Source: Roseiarcus sp036489975
GTDB lineage: Bacteria > Pseudomonadota > Alphaproteobacteria > Rhizobiales > Beijerinckiaceae
Direction of reading: 5' to 3'
NCBI GenBank assembly: GCA_036489975.1
Contig: DASXES010000133.1
Location: 42,780 to 106,779, forward strand
DNA: 64,000 nt
Below are positions 8,656 to 17,263 of the stretch, one piece after another. The notes beneath the pieces were generated by a model. That model ran no database searches. It was not told the DNA's origin and worked only from the letters and a program-made list of their open reading frames with translations. The position numbers and the translations under genes were made by a program. Position 1 is the first letter of the stretch. Every line of letters starts with the position of its first letter.

Positions 8656-8684
8656 CGGGGCGTCTTATGAACAACGTCGCCCCG
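8656..8684 (+). terminator. Possible hairpin after the liv operon
   Basis: CGGGGCG (8656-8662) pairs with CGCCCCG (8678-8684) across a 15-base loop and is followed by ATTTGT. It could be a weak terminator of the liv operon or an operator for the downstream lactate permease. No long T-run. Confidence 0.3.
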
Positions 8685-8743
8685 ATTTGTGCGCGGGAGA
8701 ACGATCGGGGCTCGCCCGCCACGGGCCGGGGGAGGAAAGACCA

Positions 8744-10348
8744 ATGTTCAAGCAATTGCTGACGCCCGTCGCCGGCAGCCTGCCGCTCTCCTTCATCGTG
8801 GCGGCGCTTCCCGTGGCGGTCGTTCTCGTCCTGCTCGGCGTCTTGCGCCGGCCAGCGTGGCAGGCGTCGTTGGCCGGGCTAATCGTGGCGCTGATCATCG
8901 CGACCGCGGTCTGGAGTCTTCCCCTTCCCCTCGCCTTCAATTCCATCGCGGCCGGCGCTGTGTTCGCCCTCTGGCCGGTCATGTGGATCGTCGTCAACGC
9001 GCTGCTGCTCTACAATATCGCAGTCGAGTCGAACCGGTTCGACGCTTTTCGGGCGTGGGTTCTCAACCATCTTCCCAACGATCGCCGCGTCGTGCTGGTG
9101 GTGATCGGCTTCTGCTTCGGCGCGCTTCTGGAAGGCATCGCCGGCTTTGGGACGCCGGTCGCGATCACCTCGTCGCTTCTCATCCTGGTCGGCTTCCCGG
9201 CGCTCGAAGCGCTGGTGTTCACCTTGATCTTCAACACCGCGCCGGTCGCTTTCGGCGCCCTCGGCGTTCCGGTGACGACGCTTGGTGCGGTTACGGGCCT
9301 TCCTGCCGGGACGCTCGGCGCCATGATCGGCCGCCAGCTGCCGTTCATCGCGCTTCTGCTGCCTTTCTATGTGATGACGCTCTATGGCGGCGTGCGTTCG
9401 CTCAAGGCGCTGTGGCCGGTTCTTCTGGTCGCGGGCGGCTCCTTCGCGCTCAGCCAGTTCATTTCCTCGAATTATATCAACTACGCCTTGACCGACGTGC
9501 TGGCGTCGCTCGGTTCGTTGATCGTCACGCTCCTGTTCCTGCAGGTGTGGAAGCCGGCGCCCGATCCGGAATTCGCGGTCCGGGGAGGGGACAGCCTGCT
9601 CCACACGCGCTCAGACGTGAGTCCCTGGCAAGGCTGGCTGCCCTGGCTCATCGTCACCGCGATCGTCATTTTGTGGACGACGCTCGAGATCTTCAAGATC
9701 GGGGCCCAGGCGATTCACTGGCCCGGCCTCGACAAGGCGATCTCGATCACGCTCTACAATGACAAGCCTTATGCCGCGGTCTGGGGCTTCCAGCCGCTCG
9801 CCACGGGAACGGCGATCCTGCTTTCGGCCATCATCACTGCGATCGTGGTCAGGATGAGCGTCGGGGGATTTTTCCAGTGTGTCGCGCGTACCATCAAACA
9901 GGCCTGGATCGCTATCGTGACCGTTTGCCTGATTATCGGTCTCGCCTATCTGATGAACTATTCCGGCATGGCCTATACGCTCGGCCTCGGTGTGGCGTCG
10001 GTCGGGCATTTGTTCGTCATCCTCTCGCCCTTCCTCGGCTGGGTGGCGGTTGCGCTCTCGGGCAGTGACACGTCGGGCAATGCGCTGTTCGGCAATCTCC
10101 AGGTGGTGGCGGCGAGGCAGCTTGACCTCAACCCGGTGCTGTTCGCGGCGGCCAACTCATCCGGCGGAGTGATGGGGAAGATGATCTCGCCGCAGAATAT
10201 CGCGACGGGCGTCTCGGTCACGGATCTGCGCGGGCATGAAGGCGTCGTGTTCGCCCGCACCTTCTGGCACAGCGTCTTCCTGACGCTCATTCTCGGCGTG
10301 CTCGTTGCGCTGCAGCAATTCGTCTTCCCCGGAATTATCCCGCACTGA
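8744..10348 (+). CDS. lldP: L-lactate permease
   Basis: Polytopic inner-membrane lactate:proton symporter of the LctP family, 534 aa, a dozen or more helices. Recognised from FNSIAAGAVFALWPVMWIV, the conserved GALLEGIAGFGTPVAI box, FGALGVPVTTL, and the C-terminal SGSDTSGNALFGNLQ ... NSSGGVMGKMISPQNIA. Start ATG 8744 is preceded by GGGGGAGGAAAG. It could also carry glycolate. Convergent with the next gene (10 bases between stops). The window holds a second, unrelated lactate-type carrier at 61529. Confidence 0.92.
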   Translation: MFKQLLTPVAGSLPLSFIVAALPVAVVLVLLGVLRRPAWQASLAGLIVALIIATAVWSLPLPLAFNSIAAGAVFALWPVMWIVVNALLLYNIAVESNRFDAFRAWVLNHLPNDRRVVLVVIGFCFGALLEGIAGFGTPVAITSSLLILVGFPALEALVFTLIFNTAPVAFGALGVPVTTLGAVTGLPAGTLGAMIGRQLPFIALLLPFYVMTLYGGVRSLKALWPVLLVAGGSFALSQFISSNYINYALTDVLASLGSLIVTLLFLQVWKPAPDPEFAVRGGDSLLHTRSDVSPWQGWLPWLIVTAIVILWTTLEIFKIGAQAIHWPGLDKAISITLYNDKPYAAVWGFQPLATGTAILLSAIITAIVVRMSVGGFFQCVARTIKQAWIAIVTVCLIIGLAYLMNYSGMAYTLGLGVASVGHLFVILSPFLGWVAVALSGSDTSGNALFGNLQVVAARQLDLNPVLFAAANSSGGVMGKMISPQNIATGVSVTDLRGHEGVVFARTFWHSVFLTLILGVLVALQQFVFPGIIPH

Positions 10349-10357
10349 GCGCCCGGA

Positions 10358-11683
10358 CTATTTCTGGCAGAAGACGGCGAGGAGCGCGTGCCCTTGGCGG
10401 GCGGCGATATCGCCGGCGGTGAGCGGAGCGGCGCTCTCGGACGCAGATTCGCCGCCGCCGACGAAGGCGCGGACCGACTCGGACGCGATCAGGGCGTGCG
10501 GGGCCGTAAGCGCGACGCCGGCGACGCGCCTGGGCTCGTCCGCGATCGGCGCAACGAGGCCGACCAGCGCGCCGCGCCGATCGAACGCCGGGCCGCCGCC
10601 GGCGCTCTTGCTGACCGCAGCGGTCACGATCGGACGCGCTTCGTCGCCCATCAATGAGGCTGGGCTTGTCGCAAGGCGCGGTCCATCGAATCCAAGGATG
10701 ACCAGATCCTGAGCTGGCGCGCCGAAGCGCGGCGGCTCGGCGTTCGCGCGGAAATCGCCGGCCAGCATTGCGAGGCCAGTGGCGGCGTCGGCGCGCTCGA
10801 TCCGCACCGGCTTGCCGGCGATGGTCGGGTTCGGGCAGTCGCGCGCTTCAAGCGCGGTCAGCGCCTTGCCGGGCCCGATGACGAGTGCGGTCGCGGCGGG
10901 CTGGGGAACTACAGGGGGCGGCGCCGACGCGGGCGTGGCGAGGGTTGCGCTCCCGGCTGGCGCCGGAGCCGTCCCGGGGAATGGCTCGAACGCATTGGCG
11001 ACCGCGATCGCAACCCGGTCGAGATAGGCGCTCTGCGAGGCCGGATAGGCGAAGGTGAAGCCGCGGATGGGCGGGGTGGCGGCCGGGTTCTTGTCGAAGC
11101 GCGTATAGAACTTGACCGGCCCCTCCTGCCCCGAGACGACGAAGAAGGTGTCCGGCTTGATCGCCTTGTAGGTGATCTTGCGGGCGGGCGTTCCCGCGGA
11201 CAGGCGCACATAGAGGGCGGCGAGGTCGGCGTCGGCGCTTGAGGCGAAGTCGAGCCTTGCGCCCCCGCGCGTGCTTATGAGCTTGAGAGGCGCGCCGATC
11301 CTCGCGCCGCTCTTCGGGTCGCTGACGATTTGGAACCCGGCTGCGTCGCGCGCCTTCTGGGCCGCGGCGAGCAGGGCTTTAAGCAACGGCGGTGACAGTG
11401 CGCCGTCGGCCGGCCCTTTGACGTTTCCCTCAAACGCAACGATCGAGTCGCGGGTTCGCTTGCCGAACTCGCCGTCATTGACCCCGACATAGAGCCCGAG
11501 CCACACGAGCGCCTCCTGCGCCGCCTTGCGGGTCGCCTCCGGCAGCGCCAGGAACGCCGCCTTCTGCGCGGCGAATGCGGCGTCCTCGCCGGAGGAGGAG
11601 GCGGGCGGCGTTTGCGCCGAGGCCAGCGCAGAAACGAGCCCCAGGACTAGGGCGAAGGCGGCGCGGCGAACCGTTTGTCTCAT
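10358..11683 (-). CDS. Exported peptidoglycan-binding protein with inactive trypsin-like domain
   Basis: A 441-residue exported protein. Residues 1-24 are a signal peptide ending in SALASAQ. Residues about 50-100 are a PG_binding_1-like helical unit (AAQEALVWLGLYVGVNDGEFGKRTRDSIVAFEG). A middle region of unknown type (about 130-230) is followed by a Pro/Ala-rich linker and a C-terminal domain (about 265-435) that follows the outline of a trypsin-like protease. Where such proteases have GNSGGP, this one has SAGGGPAFD, so the nucleophile Ser is Gly. It is probably a wall-associated binding protein rather than a protease. Start ATG 11683. The next gene downstream on the other strand is lldP; upstream lies rpe on the same strand, 195 bases away. 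Confidence 0.75.
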   Translation of the reverse strand: MRQTVRRAAFALVLGLVSALASAQTPPASSSGEDAAFAAQKAAFLALPEATRKAAQEALVWLGLYVGVNDGEFGKRTRDSIVAFEGNVKGPADGALSPPLLKALLAAAQKARDAAGFQIVSDPKSGARIGAPLKLISTRGGARLDFASSADADLAALYVRLSAGTPARKITYKAIKPDTFFVVSGQEGPVKFYTRFDKNPAATPPIRGFTFAYPASQSAYLDRVAIAVANAFEPFPGTAPAPAGSATLATPASAPPPVVPQPAATALVIGPGKALTALEARDCPNPTIAGKPVRIERADAATGLAMLAGDFRANAEPPRFGAPAQDLVILGFDGPRLATSPASLMGDEARPIVTAAVSKSAGGGPAFDRRGALVGLVAPIADEPRRVAGVALTAPHALIASESVRAFVGGGESASESAAPLTAGDIAARQGHALLAVFCQK

Positions 11684-11878
11684 CGAATCTCTCCGGACGC
11701 CGCGACGAGGCGAGGCGCTTCGCGCGAGCGTTCCCCAAAGGTTTCGCTTAGAAGGCGACGGCCGGGCTTTGAAATCAAGATCAAAGGACGGGGCCGGGAG
11801 GCGGGCTTCTCGCGCGGCGGCGCCGGCCGGGGCGCGCGGCCCGCATCCCGAGGCGCCGGCTGAGGCGAGCGGGCTCCT

Positions 11879-12538
11879 CTACGCAGCCTCGCGGATCGCT
11901 CGGATATTGCTGGCGTAAGCCTTCGGGTCGCCCTCGAACACCGCCGAGCCGGCGACGAAGACATTCGCGCCGGCGCGGGCCAGAAGCGGCGCCGTTTTCG
12001 GCGCGACCCCGCCGTCGACTTCGATATGAATCTTCCGCTCGCCGATCAGGCGCTTGACCCGCGCGACCTTGTCGAGCATCGCGGGAATGAAGGCTTGGCC
12101 GCCGAAACCGGGATTGACGGTCATCACCAGGATCAGGTCGAGCCTGTCGAGCACATATTCGATCGCGCTCTCAGGCGTGGCCGGATTGATCGCCACGCCC
12201 GCCTTCTTGCCCAACCTTCGGATCTCCTGCAGCGAGCGGTCGAGATGCTTCGTCGCCTCGGCGTGAACGGTGATGTGGTCGGCGCCCGCCTTGGCAAAGG
12301 CTTCGAGATAAGCGTCGCAAGGCTCGATCATCAGGTGGCAGTCGAACGGCTTGTCGGTGAGCGGCCTCAACGCCGCCACGACCGGCGGCCCGAAGGTGAT
12401 ATTGGGCACGAAATGCCCGTCCATCACGTCAAGATGGATCCAGTCCGCGCCCGCCGCGGCGACCGCGCGCACCTCCTCGCCCAGCCTGGCGAAATTGGCG
12501 GACAGAATCGATGGCGCCATGATGACGGAATTGGCCAT
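11879..12538 (-). CDS. rpe: Ribulose-phosphate 3-epimerase
   Basis: Cytosolic TIM-barrel enzyme (219 aa) interconverting ribulose-5-P and xylulose-5-P in the pentose phosphate pathway (and the Calvin cycle where present). All landmarks are there: APSILSANFARLGEEV, HLDVMDGHFVPNITFGP with metal/catalytic residues, DCHLMIE, the phosphate-gripping VNPGFGGQAFI, and IEVDGGVAPKT near the C-terminus. GAAAGGAAAT precedes the ATG at 12538. Length is normal. Divergent from cysD with about 200 AT-rich bases between. Confidence 0.95.
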   Translation of the reverse strand: MANSVIMAPSILSANFARLGEEVRAVAAAGADWIHLDVMDGHFVPNITFGPPVVAALRPLTDKPFDCHLMIEPCDAYLEAFAKAGADHITVHAEATKHLDRSLQEIRRLGKKAGVAINPATPESAIEYVLDRLDLILVMTVNPGFGGQAFIPAMLDKVARVKRLIGERKIHIEVDGGVAPKTAPLLARAGANVFVAGSAVFEGDPKAYASNIRAIREAA

Positions 12539-12740
12539 GCGCCGATTTCCTTTCTCGATCGCCCGTCGAATGCGCAGCTATCGATGGGCGCCGCCCAGCG
12601 AAGAGTCAATCGGCCGCTTCAGCGACAACAATACAAGCATAGATCGTACGTCTCAATTAACAACTTATCCATATAGCTTAAATCGTTGCATTCTCGCGGC
12701 GGGCCGCCTATGTACCGCGCCTTCTCAAGGGGATCCCCCG
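12539..12740. promoter_or_regulatory. AT-rich divergent promoter region between rpe and cysD
   Basis: About 200 bases separate the divergent starts of rpe and cysD. The middle (12620-12690) is unusually AT-rich for this genome (ATAGATCGTACG, TTAACAACTTATCCATATAGC) and is the only place for the cysD-cysNC promoter. No individual operator or -35/-10 pair can be fixed with confidence. Confidence 0.4.
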
Positions 12741-13649
12741 ATGGCGAGCACATTGCCGGCCCATCTTCGGCGGCTCGAGGCCGAGTCGATTCACATCATG
12801 CGGGAAGTTGTCGCCGAGATGCGCAATCCCGTGATGTTGTACTCGATCGGCAAGGATTCGAGCGTCATGCTGCATGTGGCGATGAAGGCCTTCTATCCGG
12901 CCAAGCCGCCGTTTCCGCTGCTGCACGTCGACACGACCTGGAAGTTCCGCGAGATGATCGCGTTCCGCGACGAAACGGCGGGCCGGCTTGGCCTCGACCT
13001 GATCGTCCACATCAACCGGGACGGGGTGAAGCGCGGCATTTCGCCCATCGCCTCGGGCTCGCAGCTCCATACGCAAGTGATGAAGACCGAGTCGCTTCGG
13101 CAGGCGCTCGACGAGGGCCGCTTCGACGCCGCATTCGGCGGCGCGCGCCGCGACGAGGAGAAGAGCCGGGCGAAGGAGCGCATCTTCTCGTTTCGCTCGG
13201 CGGCGCATGCGTGGGACCCGCGCAACCAGCGCCCGGAGCTCTGGCGCCTCTACAACACCCGCATTCGCGAAGGCGAGTCGCTGCGCGTGTTCCCGCTCTC
13301 CAACTGGACCGAGCTCGACGTGTGGGAATATGTGTTGGCCGAGGACATTCCCGTCGTGCCGCTCTATTTCTCCAAGCTGCGCCCCGTGGTTGAGCGCGGG
13401 GGCGCGCTCATCATGGTCGATGACGAGCGCCTGCCGCTCAATCCGGGCGAGAAGCCGGCAATGCGGCGCGTCCGCTTCCGTACGCTTGGCTGCTATCCCC
13501 TGACGGGCGCGATCGAATCGGAAGCCGACACGCTGCACGACATTGTCGCCGAGATGCGCAAGGCCACCACCTCCGAGCGCCAGGGGCGCCTGATCGACGC
13601 GGACGAAGCCTCCTCGATGGAGAAGAAGAAGCGCGAGGGGTACTTCTGA
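12741..13649 (+). CDS. cysD: Sulfate adenylyltransferase subunit 2
   Basis: Catalytic small subunit of ATP sulfurylase (302 aa), making adenosine 5'-phosphosulfate from sulfate and ATP. It has the PP-loop of the N-type ATP pyrophosphatase fold (MLYSIGKDSSVMLHV), then PFPLLHVDTTWKFREMI, SGSQLHTQVMKTESL and FGGARRDEEKSRAKERIFSFR, all diagnostic of CysD. The ATG at 12741 follows AAGGGGATC; the longer frame from 12351 reads through the rpe region and is not credible. The stop overlaps the cysNC start (TGATG). Confidence 0.95.
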   Translation: MASTLPAHLRRLEAESIHIMREVVAEMRNPVMLYSIGKDSSVMLHVAMKAFYPAKPPFPLLHVDTTWKFREMIAFRDETAGRLGLDLIVHINRDGVKRGISPIASGSQLHTQVMKTESLRQALDEGRFDAAFGGARRDEEKSRAKERIFSFRSAAHAWDPRNQRPELWRLYNTRIREGESLRVFPLSNWTELDVWEYVLAEDIPVVPLYFSKLRPVVERGGALIMVDDERLPLNPGEKPAMRRVRFRTLGCYPLTGAIESEADTLHDIVAEMRKATTSERQGRLIDADEASSMEKKKREGYF

Positions 13650-15520
13650 TGGCCGTCGTGGTTGACCCGGCGGCCCTTCCCACCCTTCGCCTCCTGACCT
13701 GCGGCTCAGTCGACGACGGTAAGTCCACCCTGATCGGGCGCATGCTTTACGAGAAGAAGCTGATCTTCGACGACCAGCTTTCGACTCTCGCGCGCGACTC
13801 GAAGAAATTCGGCACCACCGGCGAGGATATCGACTATGCGCTGCTGGTCGACGGGCTCGAGGCCGAACGCGAACAGGGCATCACCATCGATGTCGCCTAC
13901 CGCTATTTCGCGACTGAAAAGCGCTCATTCATCGTCGCCGATACGCCCGGGCATGAGCAGTTCACCCGCAACATGGCGACGGGCGCCTCCAACGCCGACC
14001 TCGCCATCGTGCTGGTCGACGCGCGAAAAGGTCTGCTGACGCAGACCCATCGCCATTCGATCATCGTTTCGCTGCTCGGCGTGCGCCACGTCGTGCTCGC
14101 GGTCAACAAGATCGACCTTGTTGACTATAGCGAGAGAGTCTTTCGCCAGATCGAAGCCGACTACCGGAAATTCGCCGAAACGCTTGGCTTTCGCACGCTG
14201 GTTGCGCTGCCGATCTCCGCCCGTCGCGGCGATAATGTGTCGACGCTGAGCGCGCGCACGCCCTGGTATTCGGGCCCGCATCTGCTCGAATATCTGGAAG
14301 GCGTCGAGGTCGAGGAGGATCGGCGCAGCGCGCCTTTTCGCTTGGCCGTCCAATGGGTCAACCGGCCCCACCAGGATTTTCGCGGCTTCGCCGGCACGAT
14401 TCCCGCCGGACGCGTGGCCCGGGGCGATAGCGTTGTCGCCGCCGATTCGGGCCGTGAGAGCACCGTCTCGAGCATTCGGGTCGCTGACCGCGAGGCCGAG
14501 GCCGCCGAAGCCGGCGACGCCGTGACGCTGACGCTGGCCGACGAGATCGACATCGCGCGGGGCGACGTGCTGTCGAGCCCCGACGCCCGTCCCGAAGTCG
14601 CCGATCAGTTCACGGCGCACGTTTTATGGATGAGCGCCGAGCCGATGCTGCCCGGCCGCTCCTATCTGCTCAAGATCGGCGGACGCACGACGCCCGCTGC
14701 AGTGACCGACCTCAAGCACCGTCTCGACGTCAACAACTTTGACAAGCTTGCCGCCAAACAGCTCGATCTCAACGAGGTCGGCTTCTGCAACATCGCAACG
14801 ACGATGCCGGTCACCTTCGACCCCTATGCGGAGAACCGCGACACCGGCGGCTTCATCCTGATCGATCGGGCCACCAACGAGACCGCGGCTGCGGGCATGA
14901 TCGCGCATGGGCTCAGGCGGGCGACCAACGTGCATCGGCATGGGCTCGCCGTCGATCGCGAGGCGCACGCTTCGCTCAAGCATCAGAAGCCCGCGATCCT
15001 GTGGTTCACCGGCCTCTCGGGCGCGGGCAAATCGACGATCGCGAATCTGGTCGAGGCCAGACTTCACGCCCGAGGCGTCCACACGACGCTGCTCGACGGC
15101 GACAACGTCCGTCACGGCCTCAACAAGGACTTGGGCTTCACCGCCGCCGACCGGGTCGAGAACATCCGGCGCGTCGGCGAGGTGGCGAGGCTGATGACCG
15201 ATGCGGGGCTCATCGTGCTCTGCTCGTTCATCTCCCCGTTCCGGGCGGAGCGACGGCTGGTTCGCGACACTGCGGCCAAGGGGGAGTTCATCGAGATCTT
15301 CGTCGATGCGCCGCTCTCAACCGCGATTGAGCGGGACCCCAAGGGCCTGTACAAGCGCGCGCTCGCCGGCGAGATAAAGAATTTCACCGGCGTCGACCAG
15401 CCCTACGAAACGCCCGAAGCGGCCGAACTGACCCTCGATTCCGCCGGGGAATCGCCAGAGGTCCTGGCCGACCGGGTCATCAAGGAGCTTGAACGGCGGG
15501 ACCATATCGTGGCGTTATAG
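13649..15520 (+). CDS. cysNC: Bifunctional sulfate adenylyltransferase GTPase subunit / APS kinase
   Basis: A 623-residue fusion. Residues 1 to about 420 are CysN, the GTPase that drives CysD: G1 CGSVDDGKSTLIGRM, G3 DTPGHEQF, G4 NKID, with an EF-Tu-like domain II after about 230. Residues about 440-623 are CysC, the APS kinase: P-loop FTGLSGAGKSTIAN, LLDGDNVRHGLNKDLGF, and the APS-binding ENIRRVGEVA and CSFISPFR. Product is PAPS, for sulfonation and possibly sulfate reduction. NodQ-like fusions of this kind are common in alphaproteobacteria. Translationally coupled to cysD. Confidence 0.96.
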   Translation: MAVVVDPAALPTLRLLTCGSVDDGKSTLIGRMLYEKKLIFDDQLSTLARDSKKFGTTGEDIDYALLVDGLEAEREQGITIDVAYRYFATEKRSFIVADTPGHEQFTRNMATGASNADLAIVLVDARKGLLTQTHRHSIIVSLLGVRHVVLAVNKIDLVDYSERVFRQIEADYRKFAETLGFRTLVALPISARRGDNVSTLSARTPWYSGPHLLEYLEGVEVEEDRRSAPFRLAVQWVNRPHQDFRGFAGTIPAGRVARGDSVVAADSGRESTVSSIRVADREAEAAEAGDAVTLTLADEIDIARGDVLSSPDARPEVADQFTAHVLWMSAEPMLPGRSYLLKIGGRTTPAAVTDLKHRLDVNNFDKLAAKQLDLNEVGFCNIATTMPVTFDPYAENRDTGGFILIDRATNETAAAGMIAHGLRRATNVHRHGLAVDREAHASLKHQKPAILWFTGLSGAGKSTIANLVEARLHARGVHTTLLDGDNVRHGLNKDLGFTAADRVENIRRVGEVARLMTDAGLIVLCSFISPFRAERRLVRDTAAKGEFIEIFVDAPLSTAIERDPKGLYKRALAGEIKNFTGVDQPYETPEAAELTLDSAGESPEVLADRVIKELERRDHIVAL

Positions 15521-15559
15521 GCGGTGCGCCTCTCGCGCCCCGCCGCTCTGGAGCCATCC

Positions 15560-16183
15560 ATGCTTACGCTTTACTACGCCCCCAACACTTGCGCGCTCGC
15601 CTCGCATATCGCGCTCGAAGAGGCAGGCGCCATCTATGAAACGCGGCGGCTCGATTTCGGCGCGGCGGAGCAGACGAAGCCGGATTACCTCAAGATCAAT
15701 CCGAAGGCGCGCGTTCCGGCGCTCGCGACCGACCGCGGCGTCTTGACCGAGAACCCAGCCATCCTCGCCTATATCGCGCAGACGCATCCAGAGGCTCAAC
15801 TCGCGCCGTTCGACGATCCGTTCGCCTTCGCGGAGTTGCAGGGGTTCGTAAACTATCTCTGCGCGACGGTGCATGTCGCGCACGCCCATCGCGGGCGCGG
15901 CTACCGCTGGGCGGACGATCCGGCGGCGATCGAAGCGATGAAGAAGAAAATCCCGCAGTCGGTCGGCGCCTGCTTCGACCTGATCGAGCAGACGATCGAT
16001 CGGGGCCCCTGGGCGATGGGTGAAGCCTATACGATCGCCGATCCCTACCTCTTCACGCTCTCGCGCTGGATGGAAGGCGACGGCGTCGACCCAGCCGCCT
16101 TTCCCCGCGTGCTCGACCATCGCGAGCGGATGGCCGAGCGGCCCGCCGTCCAGCGCGCGCTCAAGAGCCAAGGATTGGCGTGA
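15560..16183 (+). CDS. Glutathione S-transferase family protein
   Basis: Cytosolic GST-fold protein of 207 aa. The N-terminal thioredoxin-like domain starts MLTLYYAPNTCALASHIALEEAG; the PNTCALASH wording, with Cys near residue 11, is that of bacterial beta-class GSTs. The cis-Pro and gamma-Glu contacts lie in NPKARVPAL and LTENPAILAYIA. The all-helical domain ends with WAMGEAYTIADPYLFTLSRW, the N-capping box. ATG 15560 is preceded by GGAG; an earlier in-frame start at 15524 would add 12 residues before the fold. It follows cysNC by 39 bases and may be cotranscribed. Confidence 0.85.
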   Translation: MLTLYYAPNTCALASHIALEEAGAIYETRRLDFGAAEQTKPDYLKINPKARVPALATDRGVLTENPAILAYIAQTHPEAQLAPFDDPFAFAELQGFVNYLCATVHVAHAHRGRGYRWADDPAAIEAMKKKIPQSVGACFDLIEQTIDRGPWAMGEAYTIADPYLFTLSRWMEGDGVDPAAFPRVLDHRERMAERPAVQRALKSQGLA

Positions 16184-16392
16184 TGAAACATGCACGGGGG
16201 CTGCGAGGCGGGTGACTGCCGCGGCGCCAAGCGGTGTCGTTGGGTTCGCAATCACGCCTTCTGTTTCGTGAAGGCCTTCGCGGCATGCGTTATGGCCCTT
16301 AGAGTCGATCTGGGGCCTTCCCAACCGATCATCTTGAGTTTCTTGTCCTCGCGAGCTGGCCGACCGCCGGCGCCCCTGGCCAAGCCTGCGCC

Positions 16393-17187
16393 TCACCGCG
16401 GCAAGCAATCCAGCAAATTGGAATCGGCGCGCGCCTTCGCTTCGAGACTGGCGGCGAGGCGGCGCTGCATGCCCGAGGGGCGCCCCGGATTCCGCAGGAT
16501 CGGATTCGGCAGCGCGGTGGCCAAGAGCGCGGCCTCGTGGGCATTGAGCTGACTTGCGCTCTTATGGAAGTAGCGCTCAGCCGCAGCCTCGATCCCAAAG
16601 AGCCCGTCGCCCCACTGCGCGATATTGAGATAGATCTCGAGTGTGCGCCGTTTCGACCAGGCCTTCCCCAGCGCGAGCGCCATGGGGATCTCAATGCCCT
16701 TGCGGATGACGGAACGGCCAGGCCACAGAAACAGGTTCTTCGCAGTCTGCATGGTGATGGTCGAGGCGCCTCGCTTGGGCCCATGTTTGCCCGCGCTGCT
16801 GACGACCTCGTGCAGAGCGCCCCAGTCGACGCCGTCATTGTCGCAGAAGGCCGCGTCCTCCGAGGCGATCACCGCGGCGAGCGCCGCCGGCGCGATTGTC
16901 TTGAGTGGCGCGTAAATGCGCTGATAGCCCTTGCCCGAGACCGTGCGCGCGAGCATCAACGTCGAGACCGGCCGAACGAATGTATAGAGACCAACGAGGA
17001 CAATGAAGAGCGCAAAAAGCGCCAGAGCCGCCCAGACGGCGCCAAGCGCAAAAAGACGAAGGGGGGATCGCCGCCGCGCCACGGGGAAGACTTGGCGCAA
17101 GTCGGCGCATCCGGCAAGCGACGGTTTCTCGCCGCCTGTCCTGAGCAGAAGGATTGCGCGTCGAGAAGCGAAAGCTCCCATGGGCAT
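16393..17187 (-). CDS. mtgA: Monofunctional biosynthetic peptidoglycan transglycosylase
   Basis: GT51-family glycosyltransferase of 264 aa that polymerises lipid II into glycan strands in the periplasm. One membrane anchor (LFALGAVWAALALFALFIVLVGLYTFV, read as positions about 45-70) is followed by the GT51 motifs: IASEDAAFCDNDGVDW with the catalytic Glu, GASTITMQTAKNLFLW, KRRTLEIYLNIAQWGDGLFGIEAAAERYF. The start is ATG 17187 or 17181; the long frame to 17811 runs through the divergent neighbour and is rejected. Divergent from the AmpH-like gene, both acting on the cell wall. Confidence 0.92.
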   Translation of the reverse strand: MPMGAFASRRAILLLRTGGEKPSLAGCADLRQVFPVARRRSPLRLFALGAVWAALALFALFIVLVGLYTFVRPVSTLMLARTVSGKGYQRIYAPLKTIAPAALAAVIASEDAAFCDNDGVDWGALHEVVSSAGKHGPKRGASTITMQTAKNLFLWPGRSVIRKGIEIPMALALGKAWSKRRTLEIYLNIAQWGDGLFGIEAAAERYFHKSASQLNAHEAALLATALPNPILRNPGRPSGMQRRLAASLEAKARADSNLLDCLPR

Positions 17188-17263
17188 GGTTTTAAGGCCG
17201 CGCCGCCATCGTGATAGCCTTCGCGCGCCGGGCTGGCGGCCAAAACGGAGCCTGAGGGGAAAC

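Noticed and set aside
16254..16340. Short minus frame with protein-like wording (LKMIGWEGPRSTLRAITHA) after mtgA
   Set aside because: Only about 26 codons from its ATG, no ribosome-binding site and no known family; could be real but cannot be supported.
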